Part shown: in pieces, positions 22,783-34,721 of the stretch | How positions within the stretch are numbered: the stretch's first letter is position 1 | How the letters are laid out: every line of letters begins with the position of its first letter | NCBI RefSeq assembly: GCF_030272615.1 | Contig: NC_081405.1 | Span: 648,679,420 to 648,743,419 of the forward strand | DNA length: 64,000 nucleotides | Origin: Cryptomeria japonica | Taxonomy: Eukaryota > Streptophyta > Pinopsida > Cupressales > Cupressaceae | Direction of reading: 5' to 3' | The notes under the pieces: generated by a model | What the model was told of the DNA's origin: nothing | Seen by the model: the letters and a program-made list of their open reading frames with translations, nothing else | Databases searched by the model: none | Made by a program: the position numbers and the translations under genes

Positions 22783-24460
22783 TGTGGTGGGAGAAAAAGT
22801 GACACTAAGCAAGCATGCCCTAATCTCACTCTCAATCACACATTTGTGGAATACGAAAGAGCCTAGAGGTATCACACAATTCGCTACTTCTTCTTGTGGA
22901 AGAGAGAGCCACGGGCTACCTATTAGGATTTCTATTCCTTTGTTGCAATTGAAAGATGAAATGATGCAAGTTCAATTCCTAACCCCAAAGTGCAAGTATG
23001 AACTAATAACAAGATTGCAGAATTGAGATTAAACAATGAACAGCTGTAAACACAAGGACAAGGAAAGAATACAAATGCGTACCCGGAGTTAAAATCTGAC
23101 TGAAAATGTTCGGGACGGGGGCGCAGGCGCCACTGTCCTGATTCTTCCCCTGAAACTGCTTCGGAAACTGCTGTTTTGCAAAGCTGTCAAAAATGCTGAA
23201 AACTGCTGTCAGAAGGACCAGGGTGCCCAGCGCCCCTGTCCTAGGGACCAGGGCACCTAGCACCCCTGTCCTGGCAGGACCAGGGCGCCCCACGCCCCTA
23301 TCTTGGTCTTTTTCTCTGAAATTTGGTGGGAAGGTTTGTCTCTATCTGCTTCTCTCGGATCTGTCACCTGCGGCGTCGTCCGAGTCTCGAAACCTGCACT
23401 TATATCTAAAAAGGGTATGGGCGGCTATATAGGGTTTTGCCTTAGTCAAACCCCCGCTTCGGTGATTTCCACCTCCACGAATAGCCAAGTTGTTTTGTAA
23501 AATGTATTGTGTGTGCAGACCTAGTGTGTGTGCAAGGTCCTAAAATGCAAGAAAGCAAACTAGAGCAACCTAGAAAGTAAACCCTAATTGCTTGTAAATG
23601 ATAATGTAAATGCTCTAAATCAAGATGCAAAGTGATCTAAAGCATGAATAAGTGATGTAATTGAAGCTTATGCAAAGACATGAAAACAACATGAAATCAT
23701 ACCCAACCCCAAGGGAGGAGTACAAGCCAATCTTCAGTCAGTAATCTCTTATTGCTCTTCAATGTCTTCAAAGCCCTACATGAATGAATGAAATTGATGA
23801 ATGCTTGATGAAGGATTTTGAATGTTGTTGAAGTCTTCAAAGATCTGCTCTTTCGCTACATATGAGGTCCCTAAAAACCAAAATCGGATCCTTTCAAATG
23901 AAGAAAGAGAGCTCTTATGTAGGAAACCCTAGATCGTAATTTCATCTTTTTGCCGACCTAGAGATTGAATATCCCACCAATTTCTTTGGGTTAAGCTTTA
24001 TTTTATTATTGGATCGCGCTCCTAAAATTTTGGGAAAAATGTCTGGGACCATGTGCACTCTGGGCGCCATGGTCCTCTCCGGGCACCATGGTCCCGACAA
24101 CTTTTCACCAAATTTTCAGGACCATCGGATATGATGATTTTAGAGAGAATCCCGAAGTTACAGGTGATTTCGAGATGTTTTGACCCCCGAAAACAAGCCC
24201 CGAAGTTTGAAATAGGACCTAATTAGGGTTTTTGATTAAATGATGTATAGGAGGAATAAAATGAAAAGGGCACACTTTAATGAAAGGGCCCAACTTTATG
24301 ATATGGGAGATGATAAAAGAGAACCTTAGACCTAATTAATTTGATTAATTAAGTGCTAAAGGGGAAATGTAATGCAAAATGCAAAATGCACCAAGGCGGG
24401 TGCTAAACTAGGTGTGAAATTGTACCACCCTAGCAAGTGCGTACAATTTACGACGCTACA
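22783..24460 (-). repeat. Element D 5' LTR
   Basis: Full-length partner of 16232-17907. As the coding strand is minus, this copy would supply the promoter. It contains the same GC-rich blocks (23215-23300; GGGCGCCATGG near 24063). Confidence 0.92.
23425..23432 (-). promoter_or_regulatory. TATA-like box in element D 5' LTR
   Basis: CTATATAG on the minus strand, between an upstream AGGCAAAACC and a downstream GCCGCCCATACCC. The position inside the 5' LTR makes it the likely core promoter of element D. It is conserved in both LTRs. Confidence 0.45.
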
Positions 24461-24465
24461 AATAA

Positions 24466-24888
24466 CATCTTATAATTACCTCTCACTTTCCTAAATCTAC
24501 CTTTCCCCGACAAGTACTCCCCTTTAAATTTTTTAATGGGGTTGGGATCCCAAATGTGATCCACGTGGATCTTTGCTACAAACTTAGGAAGATATTTAGA
24601 AATGTAAACAATAGTCTGGTATACCATATATCCCTCCACCATATAACCCTTAGAATGTGCTCTTTGTCAAACCAAAGCCTTCAAAAATTTCAAGTGCCTC
24701 TTAACCATCCACATTGACCTAGTGTGTACAGGTCCACACAATTCAATCTCGTCAACTTGGTGTATGAGGTAGTGTTCTTGTGCATTGAAAAAAGCTGAAG
24801 GTAGGCACTTTTGTATTTCACACATTAGATGAGGAATTTTTCTCTTCCAATATTTTATATCTTCTTTATGGATTTCTTTACATGACAA
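24466..24888 (-). pseudogene. CACTA TNP2-like transposase, DUF4218 part
   Basis: Minus 24667-24888 reads IPHLMCEIQKCLPSAFFNAQ, HYLIHQVDEIELCGPVHTRSMW and VKRHLKFLKALV. This is the DUF4218 order (small acidic helix, E-x-x-PPAFF, H-L-x-x-E, GPV-x-x-RWM-x-x-xER). The frame continues to 24466 with VEGYMVYQTIVYISKYLP, matching the VRN-x-xxPEGSIAE-xY section. Element D interrupts the gene at 24465, and the DUF4216 part appears on the other side. Confidence 0.82.
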
Positions 24889-26029
24889 CCACCTACAAGA
24901 TATTCAAGACGCAAAAAAATATAATACATAACAAATAAAACAAATCACAAATATAATATCTATACAACAAATTGAACAAATATCAATACTTACCTCATGT
25001 ATTTTCCAAGATTATATATGACTTGCTTGACATTATTGTCGAAGTTGACTAGGACAGATACAGGTAGAATGTATTGCAAAAATTATTAAATTATCTTTTC
25101 ATTTTTTTCTAACATAATACAATGAAAAGTACTTGCACAGTATACAAATATATAGTAAAAATACAAGAACATGAATTACCTTAATGAAGGTATACCGAAC
25201 ATGTGTTTTCCTCCTTGGCCCAAATTCACTTTTCTTTGATATAAGATTGTTTATATTCATAGCAAATCCTATGGGAAATCAATTTTTTCATATGACTTCT
25301 TTTATAGCATTGCTTTGTTGGTTCATTAATAACCAAGGAAGGTCACTTATATTAATCTGGTCTCCATGGCTATTTGATTGAATGACATTTTTTAATGCAT
25401 GATTGGATTCCTAAATGCCACTATGAATTTTGACAATTTTTTCTTTGTCACGCCTTCCATCCAATATTTTCTATAATGTCTCTGTTATATTCTTTCCAAT
25501 ATGCATAGTATCAAACAAATGCACAATTTGTAACTGCTCATAGTAGGGCAATCTACTAAATTGTTGGGGATAAATTTTTAGTCCCTTAGGAAGGTGGTCA
25601 TTAATGCCTTGATGACCTTCACGATCATCAATCACATCATTAGTAAACACAACACAATAGAAAAGATGTTTTATGACATAAATCATTAGATGGAATGGCA
25701 TTACCTTGATGATTAATTCTATTATATTTCAACTTCCATAGGTGAGGTGTCATTCTTTGTGGCTTTGATGTATTCTCTTCTTTCCCATTGAAAAGATATT
25801 TTTCAGTAATTTGATACTTATGATTTTTGTGGAGAAAGTTTCTATACTCATCAAACACTTTCTTTCCTAAACTTTTTGAATGATGAGATTTCATCTTTGG
25901 ACCACAAACTAGACATGCAAATTTTCCCTTTGTTTGAAGACCTACAAGATAATGTATAATTGGATTAAATATGTTAATTTTTTTAATTATAATTATCATG
26001 TGCAACTTGAACACTATAACATACCACAA
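24889..26029 (-). pseudogene. CACTA TNP2-like transposase, middle part
   Basis: Minus ORFs 25640-26029 and 25471-25701 continue the Transposase_21 region: GLQTKGKFACLVCG (the Cys pair of the family), then SLGKKVFDEYRNFL, MTPHLWKLKYN, KGLKIYPQQFSRLPYYEQLQ and LFDTMHIGKNITETL, which corresponds to the D-x-MHxxKNVxxxL motif of TNP2. The section 24889-25470 is AT-rich and probably includes introns. There are stops at several points. Confidence 0.8.
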
Positions 26030-26039
26030 AAATGTGTTA

Positions 26040-26860
26040 GTCCTGGGGCATCATGTATTGTCCATACAAGCATCACATGGAATTGAAATTGTCTTCATCC
26101 GATTGGTCTAGAGACATCATACATAGTGACACCATTTCATAACTAGAGAAACTCGTCGATAAGAGGCTCAATATATACATTCATATCTTTAACTTGGTAA
26201 TTACCTAATCAAATGAACAAAAACATTACATAATTATTATGACCATTTTACTGCAATATTTATAATTAACTATAGATGACTATTAAATGATAAAATAACT
26301 GGAACAATCATTGCGAACATTATGTGTTCCCTCTTTATTGACATCCATGGAGGAATATTATTGTTGATAATAGAAATAGGCCACATTGAGTAAATAGATC
26401 TCAGCTCTCCAAATGGATTGACACTATCCACTGCCAGTCAAAGCCTAAGATTACGAGGTTCTTCTTTAAAGTGTGGCCACTTTTCCTCTACATCCATAAA
26501 TGTTGAACCATCTACAGGCATTCGAATAATGTCATCTTGACTTCTATTGTGTGCATGGTACTTCATAAATTGTGCAAAGCTAGTGCACTTGAATAATCGT
26601 TGCATACATGGAATAATGGGAATCAAACAAAGAACCTTGCAAGTCACCCTTTTTGTTATTTGATCTGTTTGATATCTACTGATATGAAATTCAAGGAATT
26701 TAGTTTGAAATTGATGTTTTTTGTGATATATAATGTGATCATTGGGACAAGCATCTATTTCTTGATACTCCATTCCAATATCTTCCATAATGGCAGATAA
26801 TTCTCGATATGAGAGAGGTAGAATATTTGATGGTGGTAACAAAAACTCACCTATCAATCT
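26040..26860 (-). pseudogene. CACTA TNP2-like transposase, core N-terminal part
   Basis: ORF 26438-26857 contains YQEIDACPNDHIIYHK, CLIPIIPCMQRLFKC and MKYHAHNRSQDD, then MPVDGSTF and FKEEPRNLRL. These are the successive landmarks of TNP2 transposases (the CPND and P-RLQR-LF motifs, and D-PRN-RLGL). Downstream in other frames (26340-26430 and 26060-26200) come the NPFG, PPWM and E-PLIDE stretches, so the core is nearly complete with frame changes or small introns. The family cuts CACTA ends during transposition. Confidence 0.85.
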
Positions 26861-26949
26861 ACAACAAAAAAAACTAATTTGTTAATATAAAGAATATTAA
26901 TGGTACATGATTCACCATTTATTAACTATAATGACATATATGACATACG

Positions 26950-27099
26950 TTAACATACATGAGATTCTTATGTTGGATAAACCATTCATAACCTTCAAGT
27001 TCACCAACAACAATACAACGGATAGAAGAGTTGTCTAGGAGTCTTCGTAAAGGGCCTCAAATGCCTTCTCAAGTAGAGAAAAATCATGAACAACACAAG

Positions 27100-27133
<34 letters not shown>

Positions 27134-27636
27134 GCTGCACCAGTAGTAAATGTATCATAGATCAATGTATTTTTACCATCATCTTCAATTGTGTTTTCTA
27201 GCTCATGATCGTCATCTTCCATGGGATCATTATCTTCAGCTTCGATATTCATACCTCCATGTTCCTCCACTTTGAAAACCATATTATTTGGGTTGTGTTG
27301 ATCCATATCATGTGCTCTGGGGTGTTCGACCTATATAAAATTGATAAACATAAATAAACCATGATCATGATCTCATCATCAAGTGATTTCTTATGTATAT
27401 AAATTGTTAAAATGATATAATGAAAAACTTACCAATGGATGATAATCATGTCCCCCTTCAATGTGACCATGTAGCCTATAATGTTTCTTAGTTGTTTTGA
27501 TTAGAAGTCTTCTAGTCTTTAACCCCTTACAATTTTTTTAGGGACAATAACATTTTCCATCACCTTTTCTTTTCAAGTTAGACCATAATCTAGCAATTGT
27601 CTTCTTATTTTGTTGTTTGTTGATATTGTCTGACAT
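26950..27636 (-). pseudogene. CACTA TNP2-like transposase, N-terminus
   Basis: The ATG at 27636 on minus starts a basic segment with LWSNLKRKGDGKCYCP, KNCKGLKTRRLLIKTTKKH and YRLHGHIEG. This is the Cys/His layout of the transposase-associated domain. After a gap, 27001-27306 gives an acidic region (Asp runs from a GAT repeat). In another frame, about 26960-27060, are FSLLEKAFEALYED and LLVNLKVMNGLSN, the last section before the core. One stop and a frame change break the reading. The start was chosen as the first ATG before the Cys motif. Confidence 0.7.
27100..27133 (+). repeat. (ATC)n microsatellite
   Basis: About 11 ATC repeats. On minus they encode an Asp run inside the transposase N-terminal part, like the array at 15125-15325 at its C-terminus. 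Confidence 0.95.
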
Positions 27637-30225
27637 GGTCTTTCTTCACAGGCAAAAAATCGGGCTATAGAACTAGTTATATAGAAGTTGAAATGTTAGT
27701 TATGAAATCACATTTCAATATAATATACCAAATTAAATTACTTGAACATAGAAATTATGCAAATTGAACCAAAACCATTTCTCTTCTTTTTCATCTCAAA
27801 ACATATCTAATGGCTTTGTGGTGATTTAGAGTAGGTGATATGCTAATGGCTTTGTGGTATGCAATCCTTGTATCATATCTTAATTAGTTGACTAATGTCT
27901 AATTGGGATAATCTATGAGTGTCTAATGTGAATTCATTACCAATGTTGTGAAGTTATCGAGAGTATGGTGAAAGTCATCCTTATAGGATCCTCTCAATAC
28001 TATCCAAATTAGTCTAAAAGGAAAGTAACTATCCATTCCCATGATCATGTATACTTACATGACTAATGTTGCCCTTGTGTATACCTTATTTGACTTTCCT
28101 AATCAATGTGATTATTGTCCTAATATGAAATATTGAGTTCTACCCTTTCCTTTGCATCAAACTTCTCACATCAGGTTTCTTCAACAAAACACACTATTAT
28201 GATCCCAATATTCCTCAATACCCTCAATGGAGGGGCATGTATAATGGTTTCAACATACAAAGTCAATGACCATACAATCCATTCTTCTAGACACCCTTGG
28301 ATACATTACTTGGTTTCTAGGCTTGGGAAAACTAATATGAATTGAGCCAACACCATGAGAATAGGGTCAAGTATCATGGAAACTAATCATAATATGTGAA
28401 GACGGGGTTCACACCTAAGTGTTGTCTCTCAACAATGCCACACTTCCAAAATTGTCAATTTCAAGACTTCTCCTATTGGGTCAACACGCATTGATGGCCA
28501 CAAGGCCAAATCAATGTATCTAGGCTTCAAACTCCTTACCTAGGCTTGTATGACCCTACACAAGTTCTATGAACACTCACTTGGTATTACAATAGAAAGA
28601 CCCTTCCTTTCGAACTTTGTTTGCAATGCACACATCATTGGTAAGCATTGTTATGATGGATGGTCTATTAGGATAGTAAATAAAATGCTTATTCTTTTTC
28701 CACCCTTTGAAACTACAACAAGGTATTTGACTTGGCAGGGTCCCCACACATCACTTCAACACCAAACATTAGACAATTCAACCTTTTGCTTTCTCAATGC
28801 ATTTTTTCTCAATGGACTTCAAACTTTCACAATTAGGTCCCAATACATGAATATTTGAATAGTATGGCAGCTTCTAAAGAGGGTAAAGCTTGCACACAAA
28901 TTGAACTGACATAAAGATTACAATAAAATATTTATTCAAATATGCAATTAACAATCTCCATGCACATCAATCCTCTTCACATTTAATTTCTCTCCCTAGC
29001 GTTTCAATTTTTTAGATAGTTATTTATTTGATCAAACATGCGGCAATTATATTTATGGTAGAGTTTCAAAAGCCTTTATGCTTTGATGGATATCATACCC
29101 TACTCTATGGCTCAACCTTGCATCTTTTCTATTCTTGTTTCTTGCGTAGCCTATCTCTATATTGTGCCATGCACCATCTTTGCAACCTTCCAAAGTAGTG
29201 TTATGTTTGTTCATTGCCCCTTTTACTAAACTCTATAAACTGCAATCTTGTAATTATTTTTAAATGATGCTTTCCTACATTGTTTGATCTACCATCTTGT
29301 TAGAAATCTCCTCTCTATTATGCTTTGATGGATGTCGCATCCTGTTACAAACCTCACATTTTGGCATTGGCAAAAAGGATATTAGCAAAGGTTGTGGAAT
29401 ATGGCTTTTTCATCTACAAATTGTCATTTCATCTTGTGCATATGGCTTTTACATGTAGAAGAAATAAATTTGATAAATAGGCCATATGGTGGATGATAAG
29501 TGGAGAAATGGTGGAAGTTGGATCTATGGTAGAGGTGGATTAGATGTTATTTATGCATGAAAATGTTAAGCTAATACTCATAAAATAGCTAGGAATCCAA
29601 CTTAAGGCTTTCTATTTGTTAATAAATTTCTCTACCATTGAGCTACTACCCCCTTTCTTACCATTCCTTTGTTAGCTTGAGTGTAGATTATTTTCAACAC
29701 CCATTATAAGACACATTAAAGATTCTTGGGGCTCCTAACCTAACCTAGCTTTGATAACATTTTGAGCTACTACTCATGGACTAGTTAGGTTACCAAGCTA
29801 TGACCTTCTATTTGTTGTTAGAATGTGATCTATGACTAAGTATTAGATGATCTTACTATCTTGGGTATCATGCTTTTATGTGTCTCTGACATGACTCCTA
29901 GTAATTATAGAAGGATCTTACTAGTCCTAGATCTATGCCTTGTCCTTTTGATATGGTTCCTAGTGAGAATATATGAATCTTACTAGTACTAAATGTCATA
30001 ACTTTGTGTTTTGCATGCTCCATGTGTGTTACCAATGTTATTCATATTACTCACTTTGTACTTCCCTTTTATCTCAATATTATTGATTGACAATATCATA
30101 AGTCTTGGGAGCTACCACCTTTCCAAGCTTGTAGTCATATTAACTCTTCAATATCTTGGTGAAAGAATATTTGGTTTCTCCATATTTTTCCAAGAGTACA
30201 TGAGCATAATTTCATATTCTTTCTA
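27637..30225. other. Upstream CACTA interior, no clear gene; possible decayed retroelement
   Basis: Contains the presumed promoter side of the minus-strand transposase gene, but no TATA box could be assigned confidently. From about 28190 the plus strand has a Pro/Tyr/Asn-rich reading (YDPNIPQYPQWRGMYNG) that recalls a Gag linker, and 28550-28858 is a 102-codon plus ORF without a known motif. Together with the LTR-like start at 30239 this suggests an old, plus-strand LTR element. Evidence is weak. Confidence 0.35.
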
Positions 30226-31060
30226 AGTGGGGGCTAAATATTGCATCATAATTTGTATCTCTTTATAAATATACACTAGGTTTGGACTCACTTTAGTGGT
30301 TATGCCTTATTTATGCCTAATTGTACTTAGGTTTGAGAATGTTTCCATAAATTTGGTTCATTCCCTTATTCATGATGTTCCTCATGGCTCAATTTTCTAG
30401 GACTAGGGTCTTGGGAACCCTTATTCAGGGAAATTGGACCTAAAATTTGAAAGATGAATGTTGGATTCGCAAATAGTAGGAATTCCCTCTCCAAATTTGG
30501 ACTTTTCCAAAAGTTCAATTTGAAAAGGTGTAAGTTTCATATAGATATAAGTCTATTTCTCATTTCAAACCCCTATCAACTCCAACCCACATCTACCAAT
30601 TTTTCAATCAAGTAATTCAAATCAATTAAGCATAGATCTATAATCAAGGAACAAGGCATTCAAAGATACAACTTTGTTATATCAATTATGATCAAATACA
30701 TGTTTTTTCATGATGAAAGCATACACTAACATGTTCTAGAAACATTAAGGCTTTTGTGGAACTTCATGCCAAGCATTTCAAAATTGAGGTATATTTGTGA
30801 ATTTTTTATTTATATTAATGTTTGGAACATATTAACACAAACTCTAATGTTATGAAGCTTCCTCCGATAGATACCTCCCTAGAATTGGCTCAATATGACT
30901 CTCATGCATATTTGTAAATGTGCAAGGAAACACAATAGACAAAAAAATAGTAGAAAAGGAAGATGGTTTTCTAGCTAAAGACCTTAGCATAAAACATGAA
31001 AAACTCAAGTAACTATTTGGAACTACCTCACTATTAGAGGGGGTGTGGTTGATAACTACG
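30226..31060 (+). repeat. Possible decayed LTR related to element D
   Basis: At 30225-30238 the plus strand reads CTAAGTGGGGGCTAAA, very like the polypurine tract of element D. The following bases (TTGCATCATAATTTGTAT, then ACTAGGTTTGG) resemble the start of its LTR read on minus. The right limit is arbitrary. Confidence 0.35.
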
Positions 31061-31439
31061 AAAATACTTTGACAATGGCCTCCCCTATTGATACTCTATC
31101 TTCGAATGAGAACCGGAAACTCATCAATGCTACCCATGAAAGGTTGATCCTTTAACTGGTTAGCTCATTCTTCACTATGTATGTTGTCATATTTTCTATC
31201 TATACATACTTATTCTACCTACATTTTGTTTATTTTTTATCCAATCTATCATAATCTCAATATCATGCTACTTGTTTGTGCAACCACATTCCTCCCAACT
31301 ACACAACACTAAAGGAAAAAATCAAGTGAGGAAGGATACTTCTAATTCCACTCAATCCGTGAGATGAGAAGGTAAAAGACAAGGTAAATTGTGTCTTTCA
31401 TGTATTTGTCTATTTGTCTTTTATTCATTTATTTTATAT
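31061..31439. other. Unassigned
   Basis: No motif, repeat or coding stretch was recognised. Confidence 0.4.
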
Positions 31440-32010
31440 TTTATAGGTTTCTCTAATTGTTGTATGTCCAAATCTTCATTGTCAAGGAGTTATTTCTCTT
31501 GGAGTGACTGATACAAAAAAATTGTTCATAAATAGTCAATTAAAAACTTGGGAACTACTTCAGGAAGAATTCAATTTGAGTATTATGAGTACAAGAAATT
31601 ATTCTACATTGACCAAATATATTCAATTTATTAAACAACCTATCAAGAATGTTAATGAAAGTGACTTCATCCCTAAAATTAAGTGGGCTGATGAGATCCC
31701 TCTTCTCACGATTAAAGATAAAGGTTTGTATAATATCCTTACTCATACACAAATCATTTTTGAGAATGTTAGCAATATTGGATAAGAAAAATGTGGTCTA
31801 AGTCTATTACTAAATCTTGTTTGTCTAAAACTCTTTTGGGCGTTATTTCAGGTGTGGATAAGGTTTCTAATGTGTTTTGGCTTTTGTTGTCTACTAACAT
31901 CCATTGGTTGCTATGGAAGAGAAGGAATGAGCATGTATACCAAAGGAAAGAGAGGGTTCTTACTTATTTTATATGTAGACTCACTTTGATCTTAATTGTG
32001 GAATAAATAG
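31440..32010 (+). pseudogene. LINE-type (non-LTR) retrotransposon fragment
   Basis: Two adjacent plus frames (31504-31785; 31791-32006). The second contains VFWLLLSTNIHWLLWKRRNE followed by HVYQRKER. The W-x-x-W-x-x-RNExVF pattern is typical of the C-terminal end of plant LINE polyproteins, after the zinc-binding RVT region. There is no catalytic domain and no poly-A tail at a clear end, so it is a small remnant within the CACTA element. Confidence 0.45.
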
Positions 32011-33949
32011 CTTTCACATTAAAGCTACTGGTTGAAAGGTTCATGAATGTGATTGAAGGAAGGACTCCAATTTATAAGGAAGATGTATAAGAAGCAAACT
32101 TTTGGCCATGGGATTTAAGATAGAATGACAAGAAATTCCAGAAAGAGTACAATTGATTTTCAAAACAAGTAGTGAAAGGAACATCAATATGAAAAGAGAA
32201 GGGATGTAGTAGTCAGGGACCTTGATATTATACATCAGAATTATGATACAACTAGCTGGGAAAGAATTTCCCCCTCATTTGGATAGCCATTTGACTCCTA
32301 TCAGGATAGCTGAACAAAGCCAAAGAAGGTGGATAAAGAAAAGGACAAGAAGAAGGTTAATGGAGAAGGAGATGTTGAAGAGGAAGAACCAGAAAGATCA
32401 ACAAGAAGAAAATGAAGAAGATTAAGATGTGTAACCCAGTTTGATGTTTTATCGATTTTTGGACTTGAAAATTATTTGTGCCTTGACAATATTTTATGTT
32501 TTATGGCTCATGGAAACCCACGATCTAGTCACTACAGTATATGAAACTCTCTCATGACAAATGAGAAGAACTAAGGAAGAAAGGCCTATCTTTTAATTGC
32601 AGGAAGAAATAGGAAAGAGGACACACTTGTAAACAAGATGAAACACAAGAGGGAAAGATGTGTTTTTATGTGCAAATATCCATGGGCACCCAGGCATAAA
32701 TGTAATGCAAGGAATCTTTAATGAAAGAACTTGTGTTATAAATGCAAAGAAAAATAGGAACTAGGGCATATATGTGGAGGCCAACTAGGAAAAATAGAGG
32801 CAATATCCAATAAAGAAGCAAAAGGAAACCTAAGCAAAAAGGAAAGATATGGTGAAGGAGACCATAAGAGAATCCTATCAAAAGAAGAGGGGACAATTAA
32901 TGAATGGAACTTTGTGGAGGAACCAATCTAATAATCACAGAAGGTCGAAATGATGAAAATGTCTTACATGGTAAGACTTCACAATTTCATGGAGGAAATC
33001 ATTGATTTACTATAGTCAAGCTTATATGGATTAAAGACAATAAAGATCAACCCTCACCATTAATCTCTAGTGATGGTGAATATTTAAGATTGATAACATA
33101 TTAAGGGTATGTAATAATATGAAGAGGCATGCCAGTTGTTAGGAGGAGACATCATGGTTTAGGAGGGGATGCCACCACTCCAATAGTCACCCCTTATTGA
33201 GTGGTCACCACTTCTGCACCCAATGAAGAGATATAAGTAGTGCATGCCCAACAGTTAGAAGATCATCAAACCAAGCACTTAATGCTTGATAATGATTATC
33301 CACTCACCTCAGAAAGAAATACCACTCCAATTTACTGCCTCTTATCCTTCTAATGGTATGGATCAAGAACCCGATCCCATTTCTCATAGTTGAGTGCTTG
33401 GGTCGACCCCAGTTGAGGGAATGATAGCTGAGCTATCTCCTCCCACCCACCAACTAGAATTCCCCATGAACACTCGCTGAACTATCAAGGAGAAACCCTA
33501 CTAGTCTATGGTGCACTGAATATAAAACATATTGATTACTTTTTGAGTACTTCCAACCATGGTAGAAGGGAAGTTGGCTTGCAAGAGTGGTACGATGATG
33601 GTTGTGTGTGGGAAAAGGGTTACAAAGCATACTTCCCTTGGACCTAGAGGAGATAGCTTCTAGGGCAACCTATTGTAACCTATTTCCCCTATTATGGTAA
33701 AGATTCAAATCCAAAATTCCTCATCCAAATATTATCCAAATCCAAAATTCCTCATGCAAATATTATGCAAATCTGAAATTCCTCATTCAAATATTATGCA
33801 AATCCAAAGATTCAATGAATGAAGGTGAAGATTTAGTAATTTCTCATATTATGCAAATCCAAAATGAAGGTGAAGATTCTACCTCGAATGGTGAGTGTGC
33901 CAAAGTACCTCAAATGGTGAGTGTGTTGTTTGATCTTGCCAGGGGTTGA
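32011..33949. other. Unassigned CACTA interior
   Basis: Purine-rich on plus in parts (32330-32420 encodes a Lys/Glu-rich 67-codon ORF that looks compositional). No domain was recognised. It contains the 31-bp tandem repeat described separately. Confidence 0.4.
33707..33805 (+). repeat. 31-bp tandem repeat, about three copies
   Basis: The unit AAATCCAAAATTCCTCATGC plus AAATATTATGC recurs three times with one to four changes. A decayed piece (CATATTATGCAAATCCAAAA) reappears near 33845. Confidence 0.85.
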
Positions 33950-34214
33950 GGTCAACGCGGAAGCCTACACGGGATTGAATGCACAAATGACTTGCCCTCT
34001 TTTTTTTTCACTAATGCCCATTGCCATCGAAATTTTGACAAATGTAGGCACTTTTTTGAAAAAAAGCACAAATTTCATTGCTAATGCCTTCTCCATCAAA
34101 ACCAAATGTGAAATTACCATTGCAATTCTGACAAATTCGAACATTTTTTCAAAACAAAATCAAATTTGGTCACAATATACCTTCTCCATCGGAAACCTTC
34201 ATCGAAATTCTAGA
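33950..34214 (+). repeat. CACTA right sub-terminal repeat region
   Basis: Repeated motifs CATCGAAATTTTGACAAAT, GCAATTCTGACAAATTC and CTTCTCCATCGGAAA resemble those at 4666-5130. Confidence 0.6.
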
Positions 34215-34229
34215 CCAAATGTATTAGTG
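34215..34229 (-). repeat. CACTA right terminal inverted repeat
   Basis: Reads CACTAATACATTTGG on minus. The TCC target duplication follows at 34230-34232. Confidence 0.9.
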
Positions 34230-34651
34230 TCCCCACTATGGTTTTTCCCATTTGGGTTTCCATGTCAAAAATCATTGCGTCAAGTGGTGAATGATTTTGT
34301 GTATGTTTTGATATGGTTAATATGTTTAACTAGTAAAACCACTAAGCCATGTTTAGATGATCGGAAGTGATATAAAATGAGCTATTACTAATGTTAGTAA
34401 AGTGTATTGATGTTTTGGATAAAAATGTATCTAAGTTACAGATTTGATTACACTATTATATTGATATTTTAGTCAACCGGTAAACTGGTCAGTGCAGTAA
34501 CAGTTTTAGATACAGTGTTTAAACTAGTTAGTCTAAGAATTTGTTTATGAGTTGGGATTATTTTTGGTGAAATTTTATTTTGTTTTCTATCTATTGATTC
34601 ACCCCCCCTCTCAGTAGTTGACTGGATCATTATTGATTCATCATATCATCA
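34230..34651 (+). repeat. Copia A 5' LTR, second part
   Basis: Continues the 5' LTR after the CACTA insertion and matches 40164-40577 of the 3' LTR. It ends ATATCATCA. Confidence 0.92.
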
Positions 34652-34652
34652 A

Positions 34653-34672
34653 TTGGTACCAAAGAATTTCAG
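34653..34672 (+). promoter_or_regulatory. Copia A primer-binding site
   Basis: TTGGTACCAAAG lies directly after the 5' LTR. It is close to TGGTATCAGAGC, the initiator-tRNA-Met site used by most plant copia elements, with changes. Confidence 0.65.
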
Positions 34673-34721
34673 GTCCTCTTATGTTTAAGCCTAATAGTTT
34701 GAGGTAAAGATCTAGGAGAAC

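Larger units (their letters stand above)
16232..24460 (-). mobile_element. Element D: non-autonomous gypsy-like LTR retrotransposon
   Basis: Two direct LTRs (16232-17907 and 22783-24460, TG to CA) flank a 4.9-kb interior. The target duplication AATAA lies at 16227-16231 and 24461-24465. A primer-site-like sequence and a purine tract on minus set the orientation. The interior encodes an 886-codon ORF with an aspartic protease and, in another frame, a G-patch. No reverse transcriptase, RNase H or integrase is present, so mobilisation would need enzymes from a related autonomous element. It is inserted in the CACTA TNP2 gene. Confidence 0.92.
4651..34229 (-). mobile_element. 29.6-kb CACTA (En/Spm) DNA transposon
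   Basis: The left end reads CACTAGTACATTTGG. The right end, read on minus, is CACTAATACATTTGG (14 of 15 identical). The flanking 3-bp duplication is TCC (4648-4650, 34230-34232), as expected for this superfamily, and the copia A LTR continues across it. Short sub-terminal motifs resembling AATTTTGACAA recur near both ends. Its genes are on minus: a TNP2-like transposase and a second, TNPA-like gene region that includes a SET-like domain. It has been enlarged by element D and by decayed repeats. Confidence 0.93.
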
